Source: Chrysomallon squamiferum
Lineage: Eukaryota > Mollusca > Gastropoda > Neomphalida > Peltospiridae
Direction: 5' to 3'
Length of the DNA stretch: 62,500 nucleotides
NCBI GenBank assembly: GCA_012295275.1
Contig: CM022674.1
Location: 5,158,936 to 5,221,435, forward strand
The notes under the pieces are model-generated. The model had not been told where the DNA came from and searched no databases. It was given only the letters and a program-made list of their open reading frames with translations. The position numbers were made by a program, and so were the translations under genes. Positions 48,805 through 60,944 of this stretch are shown here, in pieces. The stretch's first letter is position 1, and each line of letters starts with the position of its first letter.

Positions 48805-49625
48805 GTGTATGTAATATGTAATATGTAATCAAAATTAGCCCACTCGTTCATTATTTATCTATTTAGTTCAGTTATATGAGTTTAATATAATACGTATAAA
48901 ACAAAACAGCATTTATCCTTATATTTTCTGTAAAGTGAGAAACTGTTAATTTACAGTGAAATGTTTCTGCTTAAAACTGTAAATGAAACGAAACAATAAA
49001 TCTGTTTCTGTTATTACTATTATTTAGAAATAGAATTTTTAACAAAACATCAATTTTCAAGAAGAATTTTATCTATGTAATGAAGGCATTTCTTTATTGC
49101 TAATCCTTGGGTTGTTCTATCTTACTTATATCATTTATATAATTATATTACTCATGATTTTTTTCTTTATTATTAATATATTTTTTTCTAAGTTAATGGC
49201 TTAATATATGGGATTATGGTATTAATAGTCTATAAATAAAATAGGAAAGGAACTGTTTTAACAAATTTATTTGGAAACTTAACACAGTTGTGAATTTTAT
49301 ATATTGTTATATTATATTATTATATTATTATATTCTTTATTATATTATTTATCATTACATTATTAGTAATATTATCATTATTTATTTATTAATAATATTT
49401 TTATTTATTTTTTATTTATTTATTTATCAATTTATTTATTTGTTAATTAGTGGATTTAGAATTAGAAGTATTAAAATGTAATAAACAATGTAGAGTTAGG
49501 AAGATTACAATTGATATTTTACTTATTTACTTCACTTACACCTATATATTTCTTGTTTCTCAACTTTCTCACCATTTACATTATCTAGCATTAACTGTAA
49601 ACTCAGTCCTTAAAATGTGTGGAAT

Positions 49626-49627
<2 letters not shown>

Positions 49628-49656
<29 letters not shown>

Positions 49657-49660
49657 ATTG

Positions 49661-49714
<54 letters not shown>
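49628..49714. repeat. ATT microsatellite
   Basis: ATT units interrupted once by ACTATATTGTTG. Confidence 0.95.
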
Positions 49715-49716
<2 letters not shown>

Positions 49717-49981
49717 GTTAGGTTGTGTTAAAATGAAAGTTGTTGCACAAACGTTTCATGTTATTTCTTCCACCATCACAAATTATGTGTGTTTACGTCA
49801 TCACTATGACAACCGATTTGTCTTGTTTATTCTATTACTATTATTCTTATTGTTTTCTTTGTACTAAATGTGTAACACTTAATGTTATTACATTGATCAA
49901 CGTTGTTTTCTTTTTTTTTCTTTTTTTCCCTCCATTTTTATGAGTTGGTCGTCAAGACAACTTGATGTGAAAGTTACTTTT

Positions 49982-50012
<31 letters not shown>

Positions 50013-50680
50013 TGCTGTTTATTTGTTATTTCTCACTCTTTACTTTTTCTCTCTTTTTTTTTTTTTTTTAATAAACTGTTTGCAGTTGACTGTAGTGAGT
50101 TGTATTTTTCATTTTCCCTATGGACATTTCTAATAACAAAACTTTAACTCTGGTAACAAAACACAATATCCAGGGATACCCCCCCAAAACCCACGATATA
50201 TACAAATGTAGTTCATGGAATAGACAACATGAAGATTGCAGTTTCTAATACAAACAACATAAAAAATGTGCATAATAGGTATAATAAGATATTAGTACAA
50301 TAACATGTGCTTTAATGATAACTATTCATGTTATATTGAGAAAAAAACAATGGAAGGTAAGTTATCAATACAGTAAGTTGATCCAAACTTTAATTAATGT
50401 ATAGAATAAATTTGCCTGTGATGCATATACCTTCCAGGTGTTAGTACACCATTTGAATAGGTTTTAATTTAAAATTTTACACAACAAACTGTTCTTTTTA
50501 AAAAAAAAATTAAAAAATTAGGTTATTAATGTCCAATATAATAATAACAGCCATGCATTGTTTTATCTGCAATTTCAATTGGTTATTTTTCACAAGAAAG
50601 GCACTTTAAAATGAATATTTTTTCCTCAAGCATGGCACTTTAAATTTAAAACTCACATTTACCAAAATTTCATAACAGAG

Positions 50681-51918
50681 CAGTGGTTCTAAACAGAATT
50701 TTGGAATTTGGGGCACATTTGAAGCCTTACAAAATATTGCAAGGTTGTCTATCCTCTATGTCAGATTCTTCATCATTTCACATATAAATGGTTCTTGTCT
50801 GGAATCTCTACTGTTTGATTTCACTGATGTATTTAAACGCTTCTTGTCTGGTTTCTGTGATATATTTGATTTTCTACTGTGAGAGATGTTCACTGATATA
50901 TTTAGAGTTACTGCCCTTGTGTGAGAGGATGTTTCACTGGTATATTTAGAGTTACTGCCCTTGTGTGAGAGATGTTCACCGAAATATTTAGTTACTGCCC
51001 TTGTGTGAGAAGTGTTCTCTGATATATTTAGAGTTACTGCCCTTGTGTGTGAGATGTTCACTGATATATTTAGAGTTACTGCCCTTGTGTGAGAGTGTTC
51101 ATTGATATATTTAGTTACTGCCCTTGTGTGAGAGATGTTCACCAACATATTTAGAGTTACTTCCCTTGTGTGAGAGATGGTCACCGATGTATTTAGTTAC
51201 CTCCCTTGTGTGAGAGATGTTCACCAACATATTTAGAGTTACTGCCCTTGTGTGAGAGATGTTCACCGATATATTTAGTTACCTCTCTTGTGTGAGAGAT
51301 GTTCACTGCTATATTTAGTTATCTCCCTTCTCTGAGTATATACCTTTATTCATCATCTATTTTGTGCTTATGAGACTGACATGTCTTGGCAATTTCTTTA
51401 AAAATATTGTAATATGAAATACAAAGCAATGGACTTTTAAAATATCAAAAAAAATACAAGGCTACATTTTTAATGGTGTACATTGTTCAGTGAGGGAAAA
51501 GTTTTATCAATCATTTTCTTTTAACAAATTTAACACTATAGTAAGCTAAAAGTCCATAAAATAATAAAGTTTTAGATTGGTAGTGACTGTGACAGTGATA
51601 GGAATACATGTCACAAGAAACTTTTGGCTTATTAATCACACTTGCGCACCCTATCACTCATCTTGCCACTGGTAAACTACTGTGCAGCCTTGAGCAGCTG
51701 CACTTGCTCATCAGCCAAAACTTGTTTCAAACGAGTTTATGTGTATAAAATCTTCTTCCAGGCAACCTGCTATTTCTTACTGGATATCTTTCCACTCTTA
51801 ACATGATCAATTTTTTATCATCACAAATTTGTACCAAGATCCTAGAATTTCTTGGGGCACACCTAAGCATGTCTCTGGGTTATAGGGTGTGCCAGGCCAC
51901 ACCCTTTGAGAACCACTG
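50681..51918. mobile_element. hAT-like non-autonomous element with degenerate termini
   Basis: The left end CAGTGGTTCTAAACAG is inverted at the right end, where TTTGAGAACCACTG reads CAGTGGTTCTCAAA on the other strand. CAGTGGTTCTCAA is a characteristic hAT (Charlie-type) terminus. Both ends also share TTGGGGCACA-like and GTGTG(C/G)C-like subterminal words. No transposase frame survives. The 8-base target duplication expected for hAT is not visible (TAACAGAG left, ACTTACAC right). The element encloses a minisatellite. Confidence 0.72.
50877..51330. repeat. Minisatellite inside the hAT-like element
   Basis: About ten units of roughly 38-47 bases, built on GTGTGAGAGATGTTCAC, then (T/C)GATATATTTAG(AG)TTAC and T(G/C)CCCTT. 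Unit length varies by presence of AGAG. On the minus strand one frame stays open across the array as a repeating SHTRAVT-type peptide, discussed as rejected coding. Confidence 0.93.
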
Positions 51919-52094
51919 ACTTACACGGCTCTGTGTCTGTATCTTGACAGTAAGGATTACAACACACACATTTGATATGTGTATATATTATTTATTACAT
52001 AACTGTTACAAAATATGAGCACTTATAAAAGAAAAGAAAACAAGTAGCATCTTCATGTAAAAATATAACCTATGTGGCTTCATTAAGTCTTATC

Positions 52095-52131
<37 letters not shown>

Positions 52132-53266
52132 TAATACAGAAACATAGAAATACTAAAATCCACTGACACATACATCTTCAGACACACACTACAATTTCAT
52201 TAAAAGCAATAAAAGAATATTCCATGTGGCAATGTCTTTCTGCATGTACTGTAAAAGAATAAAATGTCTGGGAACATCAATACATCTTTTTTTGTCAACA
52301 TGTATATCCCAAATTTTCCATTAGTAAAATAAATGAAAAGGCAATCTAATATTTTTAACTGAAAAATACATCTTCATTAATAATAATAAATAATAATTAT
52401 AATAAGAAGAAGAAGAAGAAGAAGAAGAAAGAGAAACAGCCCAGAAATAATAATAAAACCCAATGTATGTTTCAGAAGTTATTTGTGAAACAAACCTCAT
52501 TGTAATAGATACAACTCTTCTAATTACACACATACATATTTACCCAAACCACACAAATACACACATACAGAAATACTCATCTATGAATATGTACACCACA
52601 CATATTAAAACATTTCCCCCACACACACACACACACACATATATATAATTATATACAAACCCATAAAATATATCCCTGATAACAAAATATAATATAAAGT
52701 GATACATAAGCCTTTATAATTTTTTGGTTCAATCTATCATTGTTTGTTTGTCTGTATGTCTGTGTGTACATATGTTAAATATACACAGTCTGGGACCACA
52801 GACAATAGATGTAGTTTTAAATATATATCATTGATGTTAAATCTTCTTCTTCATTTTTACAGTAAATCTGAAAGATTAAAACCAAAATTAAGAATTACAT
52901 TAGAAACAAATCTATTAAGCCTTAATTATAATCACTGATTAGTATTAAATAAAAAAAAAAAAAAAAAAAGTCATAACTAAGACTCACATGTATTTTTGAT
53001 AAACAAATTCAGTTTTCATTTTTAAAATATTTTGAATATATATTTCCAAATGTACAAAATGTGGTCATGAAAACTCATGATTAAATACATTTGTATTCCA
53101 TTTACATTAATATCAAGATTTATCTGTTTTATGAAATGAAAAATGGTAAAATGATAATGAAAACTGAATTTATCATTCATGAAACAAAAATCACTGTAAG
53201 AGAAGAAAAAATATTTTATAAGTGCATTTACACAGAAAAACACTATTATCAAAATACACCTTCTCA

Positions 53267-53461
53267 TTAACAGAAGAAAAAACCCCAAAACCACTGTTGT
53301 AAAAATAGTGAAATATACTCTCTGATGCCATGAAACAAATGAAGCACTTGTATACAAATCCTACAAACCCTGCAAATGTTATCTAAAGCATTTTTGCACA
53401 GTGAAATACCATCATTAATGAGACAAATATATCTATGTAACATTGCTTCTTTGATATCTGT
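53267..53461 (-). CDS. Candidate terminal exon of the unidentified gene
   Basis: On the minus strand, the acceptor TATTTAG at 53462 precedes a frame that continues the phase of exon 53801-53962 (TDIKEAMLHRY...) for 64 codons to a TAA at 53267-53269. The helix-like start is plausible, but the latter half is composed like translated AT-rich DNA. The alternative is read-through of the donor at 53800, giving VCIIVF and a stop at 53780-53782. Neither choice is proven. Confidence 0.25.
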   Translation of the reverse strand, partial: TDIKEAMLHRYICLINDGISLCKNALDNICRVCRICIQVLHLFHGIREYISLFLQQWFWGFFFC

Positions 53462-53800
53462 CTAAATATACACAAATACACACACACACACAGACACACA
53501 CACTCATATATATATATACACACATATGTATACATACATATATACACACACATACACATAAATACATACTATATACATACATATATATATTCAGACTCAC
53601 TAACAAATACACAGACACATATACACACACATACATACACACACACATATATATATACATACATGTGTGTATAATATGTATACATATATATACATATATA
53701 CACACACACACACATATACATCTGTATATATACACACACACATATATACACACACAAACACATCTACCATCAAAACATTTTAAAAAACAATTATACACAC

Positions 53801-54208
53801 CAGAGACAGACTAAGTTCCAGCTGAAATCTGAGGTGAAGGGCGTCTGACAGTTTATTCTGAAATGACATGATCTTCTGAAGAGTTCTGTCAGCCATGTTT
53901 GCCTTCCCAGGCTCCACTTTGCCACTGAGAACTGAGAATATGTTACAGGGCAAACCTACAACCTGGCAGCACAGCACATACCACGATAAGTAAAGAAGCA
54001 GTAGTTTAGATATGAAGGTACATTATTATATCATTGTGTTATCAAACAATTTTATTGCGTTTATGATTACATTACAATATATGTATAAATATAAATATTA
54101 ATATAGAGAAAGAGAGAGAGACATATACAGACAGACAGACACATATATAGATAACAATGATAACAAAAATCACAACAAAATCAATAACAACAACAACAAT
54201 AACAATTA

Positions 54209-54266
<58 letters not shown>

Positions 54267-55115
54267 AATAGCAAAATAATAACTATAATAATAACAATAA
54301 TAACAATAATAATAAAATAATAATAAGAATAATAATAATAATAATAACAATAACAGTAATAGTAATAATAACATAACAATAATAATAATAATAATAACAA
54401 TAATAATAATAATAATAATAAAAATAATAACTTAATAATAACAATAACAATAATAGTAATAATAACAAAAATAATAATAATAATAATAATATCAACAACA
54501 ATAATAATAACAATATTAATAATAGTAACAACAATAATAACAATAATAATAATAATAACAATAACAACAATAATAAAGTAAAATGCACCTGTATCATCTG
54601 TATGACAGTACTGAGAAAAGGGTCGCATATTTTAGTTGAGTCTGGGATGGGAGGACAGGATGTCATTGCTGCAGCGCTGTTGAAAGTGTTCTCAAACACG
54701 TCGTTGTCTTCATCAGCCAGGTCAATGTTGAGTGCCGTCAGTATCACCATCTTCTCCACCTTGCTGAAATTTAAAAATCATTTTAATCATTTAAAAATAT
54801 AAATATTGTGTAAGAAGTGACGTAATTTATTTTTTTGAAGATTTGTTCTTTGATTAAAAGAAATATTAAACGTAAGTAATGTGTTGACATTTTTGAGAGT
54901 TTTAAAATATATTTTTTATTTTTTATTTTTTTTTTTATTTGTCTATAGTTATTATTTATTTGTCGTCAACAACAATTTATGTTTGATAATAAGAACATAT
55001 GTAATAATAGTAATAATAATAATAATGATGATCATAAATAATGATAATAATAAATAATAATAAAAATAATAAATAATGATAATAATAAATAACAATAATA
55101 AATAATGATGATATG

Positions 55116-55148
<33 letters not shown>

Positions 55149-56059
55149 TTTTCTTGACATATCAGTTTTAAAATTAATTTACCTTTTAATACAGAGATCA
55201 ATAATCTTGCCACCGACATAGTGACACTTTGATCCAGGTACAACACAGTTGACAACAACAATAGTAAACTGAAATACAGGTAAATGTGCCAATCTAATAT
55301 AAACATGTTAAAATTACAATAACAAGTAAACATGTTAGAATTACAAATAAAAGTGTTAAAATGAGATGGAAATGTTAAAAATACTGGTAAACATTTTAGA
55401 ATTACAGGTAACTTTGATGAATAAATTAAAAATATACATTTTTATCCTAGATATTTCAACAATTTTAAATTTTGATAAGAATAAATAGTCTAATTACATT
55501 CTGCATCATTTTACCAAGTTAAGCTTTATTCCATTTTTGATGTCCAATCTTAACTAATAATAAATAACGAAAGAGAACAGTTAAAAAAACAGCTGGAGAG
55601 AGACCGATTTCCTCTAGAATTTCTTCTAGTGTTGTCAGATAAAACATAGCTATGAGTCTACCATGTGATGTGATAAAAACATGATTTTAGTTGTGATTGA
55701 GTAAAATCATTCAGATGTTTTTAACATTATTTTAATATTCATGCTTTGTTAATAATAAAGTCATTTTATCCAGAAGAACAAAATAAAAACACAGAAGATT
55801 TATACTGCTACAGACATAGAATAAATAATATAAAACAGAAAGATGTAAATAGATTTATGTTAAAAATTATATATATTAAATATAGCATGACAAAAAAATA
55901 AAATAAAATAAAATAATGTTTATATTTACCTCATCATCTGTCTGTATTGAAAAAAAAAAATTTATATAAAAATTAAACAATTTTCATTGTTTTGTAAATC
56001 ATTCTAAATTTTACATTTCAGTTGGTATCATCATCATCATCATGTTCATCATCATCAAG

Positions 56060-56104
<45 letters not shown>

Positions 56105-56227
56105 TACTCATTTATTTATTTATTTATTTAAAAACAATTTAAATAAGCATTACTTGAAAAAACATAAATACAAAACTCATGTTATCTGGAAGCCAAAAAC
56201 TATATTTTTATTTTAACTATATGTGTG

Positions 56228-56260
<33 letters not shown>

Positions 56261-57189
56261 TTAAATAAAATAAAAATAATTATGGAATTAATTACCAACC
56301 TGAGTATATTGACAGTTAAACACTTGAAGGGCAGAGAACTCTTTGTCTCCAGCCTTTGGAGTTACCCCTCTTATACAAACAGGTTTCAAGTCGGAAAGTT
56401 CTGGAATGTTCAGATCAAGATACTCTTTTTTCATGTTAATTCCAAGTAACGTTCGACTGAAAGATAACAATAATAACAATAACAATGATCAGAATAACAA
56501 TAACAACTATAATAATTGTTATAATCACAATAATAATAATAATAAAATAACAACAACAATTATAATAACAATAATTATAACAATAAAATAATATTTATAA
56601 TATTTATAATTACAATAATAATAATCTTAATTATAATCATACTAACAACAATGATAATAATTGTAATAATAATAATAACAACAATAATAATAATTAGTGA
56701 TGAAAAAGCTGCTACTGATGATGATCATAATAACAATAACAGCCTAATAATCATTGATAACAACAATAATCATAATAATAATGATTACAATAATAAGAAA
56801 AGGAAATGATAATGATAATGATGATTATAAAGATGAAGATAATTTTTGTTATATTAATAATTAAAATTAATAATAAAAATTAAAATAACAAAGATGATGA
56901 TAATAATGAATGAATGGAGAAAATAAAGAAAGAATGAAATATGGTATAAAATTAATAACTGAACAAAATTATAATGTAAATAAACAGATTTAATTATATT
57001 GATAATTTAATGATAATTATCTAATCAGTAACTTTTGTCACATAGTTCAAAATGTTTACTATATATCTGTGTGTGCTACATATTCCTTGAAAATTAGTTT
57101 ATAAATCATAACAATTTATATAGCATCATCAATACTTAAAAATGTGAAGCTGTAACAAATATAAAAATATTTCAAATAATGGATAACCA

Positions 57190-57243
<54 letters not shown>

Positions 57244-57809
57244 AATTTATAAATAATTAAAAATGACTAAAAATGAGATGGAAAATCAGATAACATAAAA
57301 AAGAAAGAATAAATAAAAGAAAAATATACAACTAATACAAAATTTTAAAGGCGAAAAATCAAAAAACGAATCGAAGAAAGATGAAGAAAATGAATGAAAA
57401 GAAATAAAGACGAAACATTATAATTAACATTGTAAATAAACTACTAAACAAGAATTCAGTCTTTTAAGACTTTTTGTTCGAGGAACATTTCTTTTCTTAC
57501 CTCCCGATAGCAGCCACATCTATGTAAGCGAGATAAACTGTACGTTTAAACAAAAATTCTTTTGCATTTGAGTCTGTCGTGGAATCCTTCCCATCCGTCT
57601 GCTCTGGCATCGTGGAAGAAAAAAAAGAAGATATAAATGAAGTTAGAAAAACGCGAAGAATCAAAATAACATAGTGTCAGAAGGTTAAACATAAACAGAC
57701 CAACTGGCTATCAGGGGACATAATTCTAAACTACTGCTACTTGCGTAACAATGTTTATGGATTTATAAATGAAAGAATTTGTTTAATATATTACAAAATC
57801 TTTTACATC

Positions 57810-57852
<43 letters not shown>

Positions 57853-57929
57853 ATTGTTGTTGTTATTGTTATTTGGATTACTGTTGTTGTTCCTGGCAAA
57901 CTTATTAATATTTCAATTTTCTTTTATTG

Positions 57930-58006
<77 letters not shown>

Positions 58007-58148
58007 AATAATAATAATAAAGCAAAACAAAAACAATATATTTTTTTTTAAAGTCTAACCAACCGTTCAGTATATCGCCGATATTACCAGTAAAAGGATT
58101 TACAACACGGAAAAGTGACTGCAATTTACTGAATGCAAAAGCCGCCAT
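53801..58148 (-). CDS. Unidentified conserved-looking protein, 7 exons, PAC1-like?
   Basis: Exons in transcription order: 58064-58148, 57501-57603, 56300-56456, 55930-55941, 55183-55268, 54589-54763, 53801-53962. All use GT-AG and the frame closes across 260 codons from MAAFAFSKLQSLFRVVNPFT. Recognisable blocks are TVYLAYIDVAAIG, DDEFTIVVVNCVVPGSK, KVEKMVILTALNIDL and VVGLPCNIFSVLSGKVEPGK. They alternate beta-strand-like and helical segments in an alpha/beta fold with no signal peptide or membrane span. The order of FTIVVVN, VILTALN and GLPCNIFSV is faintly like proteasome assembly chaperone 1 (PSMG1), which is also near this size, but I do not recognise it securely. The exact C-terminus is uncertain. 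Introns are full of AAT-type repeats. Confidence 0.75.
54205..54580. repeat. AAT/AAC trinucleotide array in intron
   Basis: About 375 bases of AAT and AAC triplets fill the intron between exons 54589-54763 and 53801-53962, starting almost directly after the donor. Open frames across it are artefacts. Confidence 0.95.
54999..55148. repeat. AAT/ATG trinucleotide array in intron
   Basis: Imperfect AATAAT and GATAAT units lie between exons 55183-55268 and 54589-54763 of the unidentified gene. Confidence 0.92.
55930..55941 (-). CDS. 12-nt microexon (Thr-Asp-Asp-Glu)
   Basis: On the minus strand, a T-rich tract and CAATACAG precede ACAGATGATGAG, followed by the donor GTAAAT. The exon is phase 0 at both ends, adding four residues between NCQYTQ and FTIVVVN. 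Skipping it would leave the frame intact, so it may be a cassette exon. Supported by splice signals and phase only. Confidence 0.55.
56463..56920. repeat. Degenerate AAT/AAC tract in intron
   Basis: Interrupted AATAAC, ATAATA and ATGATG units run from six bases upstream (in transcript sense) of exon 56300-56456 for about 450 bases. Together with neighbouring arrays, nearly every intron of this gene carries an A-rich triplet repeat. Confidence 0.88.
57190..57241. repeat. ATT microsatellite
   Basis: About 17 ATT units in the second intron of the unidentified gene. Confidence 0.97.
57809..58020. repeat. GTT, AAT and GAT trinucleotide arrays in first intron
   Basis: TTG/GTT units (57809-57870), then AAT units and a pure GAT block (about 57928-58020), lie about 45 bases downstream of the first donor of the unidentified gene. 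Confidence 0.95.
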
Positions 58149-58150
58149 TT
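58141..58150 (-). promoter_or_regulatory. YY1-like motif over the start codon
   Basis: AAATGGCGGC overlaps the ATG of the unidentified gene. It matches the core of the YY1 consensus (AANATGGCGGC), and YY1 sites over start codons are common in animal housekeeping genes. It may equally be just the initiator context plus two alanine codons. Confidence 0.35.
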
Positions 58151-58420
58151 CACATCTGAAGGAAGAATTACAAATTTCCTTGATACTTTAAACGTAACGA
58201 TTCCTCTCACAAGAAGAGTTTTCCGTAAATGTTAAGATTGGTCTTTTTCGAAGAGAACAGTATGGCAGCGTTAAGTCACCAAATAAGTTATTTTTAATAT
58301 CTATGTTCTTCTAGTCAAATTCCACAAAGAAAACTGCATGAATATACAAAATGTACCGCAAATCAATCTATTTCGTCACCAAAATTATTTATAGTGTTCG
58401 TTGTTATGACGAAACAATTA

Positions 58421-58428
58421 TGACGTCA
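58421..58428. promoter_or_regulatory. CRE palindrome TGACGTCA
   Basis: A perfect cyclic-AMP response element palindrome about 270 bases upstream of the ATG of the unidentified minus-strand gene, in the expected promoter interval. Confidence 0.5.
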
Positions 58429-58755
58429 CATTGATTAATCGCTGTTTTCCCCAGACGTTCAAAACGGTAAACACAAATACAATACGAAACCATAACACCA
58501 TCGTTTAATTGCATTTTAGCTATAACGACAGCTTGGTAAAAATAACGAAATATTTACGTAATTATCAATTCGACTGTATCTATTTTATTAGCACACATTT
58601 GAACATAAATGTAAAACTGATGTCTCCTAAATTAATGAATATCGCCGTAATAAAAAGGTATTTTCTGACATATTTTATTGTTTTGTTTTGACAACAACCA
58701 TTAGGTCGTTTTAAAGGTGCATGTACGTATGTGTGTGTGTGTGTATATATGTATG

Positions 58756-58757
<2 letters not shown>

Positions 58758-58806
<49 letters not shown>
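58758..58806. repeat. AT dinucleotide microsatellite
   Basis: A pure TA run flanked by GTGTAT and GTGTGTG tracts. Confidence 0.95.
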
Positions 58807-59637
58807 GTGTGTGGGTTGTGTTCTTGTGTCAGTGTGTGTGTGTGTGTAGCATTAGGGTTAGGACTATATACATTTCTTACTATTTGTTTTCTCTTTTTAC
58901 TGGTTTTGTCTGTTAATATAACTGTTTATATATTTCTTTTTTCTGCTTCTTTTTAAAATTTATTTTTATTTATTTGTAGTGATATTTGTTAATTTGCTGT
59001 CGTTTTATCGACGTATATGTATATCTATATAATCTCTTTGTCGTCTGTGTATTTATTTTTCTCTCTGTCTCTCTCTCTCTCCATTTCTATTTGTCCACCT
59101 GTATATCTGCCGATTTGCGTCTGAACATCTGTACACCTTTGTTTCACTTCCTAAAGCCGACATGGGGTGCCGAACGTTCATTCATTCATTCTCTATGTCT
59201 GTCTGTCTATCTTTCTATTCGTATGTGTATTTAAGTCAACAACATTTTGTATTAACCGTGTAAAGGCAGTGCACCGCAGAATTTCTGACCTTTGGTAAAA
59301 TAACAAACAGCGTGGCAGGTAATATATTTAATATTATCCGTACAGCCAGACAACATCCAGCGAGGTTTCCGTCACCAGCTGTTGCCATTTTACTCTTTCA
59401 TCGTGTGATCTGTCAACTTCATTAATGATTTACATTATTAACACCTGTCACTGAGGTTCAGCGTGTTGGAAATAAAAGACATGGAACTGATGATACGTAT
59501 CTGCGCGTGTATTTGTGTTTGCTCGCTATTTTCGTTCTCTTTCTCTCTCTCTCTGTTTATCTCTCTTTCTCTTTTATCTTTGTGTCTGACTGTCTGTCTG
59601 TCTGTGCGTGGTTGTATATATCTTCACACACACACAT

Positions 59638-60000
59638 TATGTATGTATGTATGTATGTGTGTATGCATGTGTATGTATGTATGTATGTATGTATGTATGT
59701 ATGTATGTATGTATGTATGTATGTATGTATGTATGCATGTATATATGTATGTATGTGTGTGTGTATGTATGTATGTGTGTCTATGTATATGTATATATGT
59801 ATGAAGATAGATACAACATTAGGTAGGTAAGTAAAGACAGATATATATATATATACACATCTCTATACCTATCTATCTATCTATCTATCTCCCTGTATTT
59901 CTATATATCTATCTATCTATGTATCTATCCATCCATCCATCTATCTATCTATCTGTCTCTCCATCTATCTATATATCTATCTATCTATCTATCACCCTTT
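59638..60000. repeat. ATGT and TATC tetranucleotide arrays
   Basis: ATGT units (59638-59800) and, after a short gap, TATC units (59868-60000). Confidence 0.95.
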
Positions 60001-60274
60001 CTTTTTGTTTTTCATATATTTGTTTCCTTCAACCAAACTGTTGCTGAAGTTACTCGCGTACTTACATTGAATTCGACCAGCGAAAAATGCTGCACGGTTA
60101 ACGCTCATTAGGTTATTGCTAATACAATAAGAGGTATTCTACTCTCCATGATGACCAATGCCACACGGCCTTTGGTCAAGTGCTGGCCTTAGCACCAGGG
60201 AGCACATGTATCGTCGGAGCCGTCAAAAGCTATTAATTTCTTACCTTGACATATCTGTCACTTTCTGTATGTAT

Positions 60275-60276
60275 CA

Positions 60277-60357
<81 letters not shown>

Positions 60358-60416
60358 CATATATATATATCTACACACACACACACATACACACATATAT
60401 GAGACTTGTCTGTCTG

Positions 60417-60447
<31 letters not shown>

Positions 60448-60450
60448 ATG
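60275..60450. repeat. AT/CA/GT compound microsatellite
   Basis: An AT run of about 75 bases, then CA, AT and GT runs. The CA-AT-GT order makes it partly self-complementary, and it could extrude a hairpin. Confidence 0.93.
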
Positions 60451-60660
60451 TATGTGTATATATGTATATAATTATATGTATGTATCTGTCTATCTGTTTG
60501 TCTTTTATATGTATATACTATGTACGCTCATCTCTTTTTCATCACTCTGCTTCTCTCGTTTTCATCCACAAATTCTCACATTTAATCAACAAAACACAGT
60601 TTCCTTTGCTGGTCTTTCAGTTTTAAGATTACGCAATAAATGTTTGGCGTTACTACCAAG

Positions 60661-60944
60661 TGACGTCAAATGCCGAAATATTTATGATGTTTTCAAGCTT
60701 CCAAATGTCGACACTCGTGCTCCAAACAGTTTCAACGAAATGAATACTCGCCTAGTTCGATTGTAAACTGATTTCTCAAAGGTAACATAAAAATAAAATA
60801 GGCACTTGTAAGATTCCTCAAGTTGCCATCCTAAGCAGTAATAGAGCATGGATGGTTCGATACGATTATGACGTCATAAAGATATTTTTACGTTAGCTTT
60901 ACATAGAAACATAGGTAGGTAACGTTGATATATATATGACGTCA
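60661..60944. promoter_or_regulatory. Cluster of three CRE palindromes
   Basis: Perfect TGACGTCA sites occur at 60661-60668, 60869-60876 and 60937-60944, the last two as ATGACGTCAT. Such CG-containing palindromes are otherwise rare in this AT-rich window, so a CREB/ATF-responsive element is plausible. Confidence 0.5.

Larger units (their letters stand above)
39270..50095 (+). other. CAMTA 3' flank, possibly a long 3' UTR
   Basis: Almost 11 kb follows the CAMTA stop without any supported coding exon. It is AT-rich with several AATAAA-like signals in the plus sense, for example TTAATAAA near 42738, ATGAATAAACC near 44944 and TTAATAAACTGTTTGC near 50069. The text of 39270-41300 is unusually free of microsatellites, so the actual 3' UTR could extend at least that far. 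The end cannot be set from sequence alone. Confidence 0.4.

Noticed and set aside
50756-51184. Open frame on the minus strand with repeated SHTRAVT-like peptide, suggestive of a repeat protein or zinc-finger remnant
   Set aside because: It is a translation of the minisatellite inside the hAT-like element. There are no Cys-His spacings, unit length is not constant in frame, and it lacks any promoter or splice context.
54206-54759. Minus-strand open frames ending in long poly-Leu or poly-Ile, resembling membrane proteins
   Set aside because: Only the part at 54589-54763 is a real exon; the hydrophobic tail reads through the donor into an AAT repeat.
60158-60766. 202-codon plus-strand open frame
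   Set aside because: Its middle is AT, CA and GT microsatellite. The non-repeat end (60600-60766) has no recognised similarity, and no splice pair supports it.
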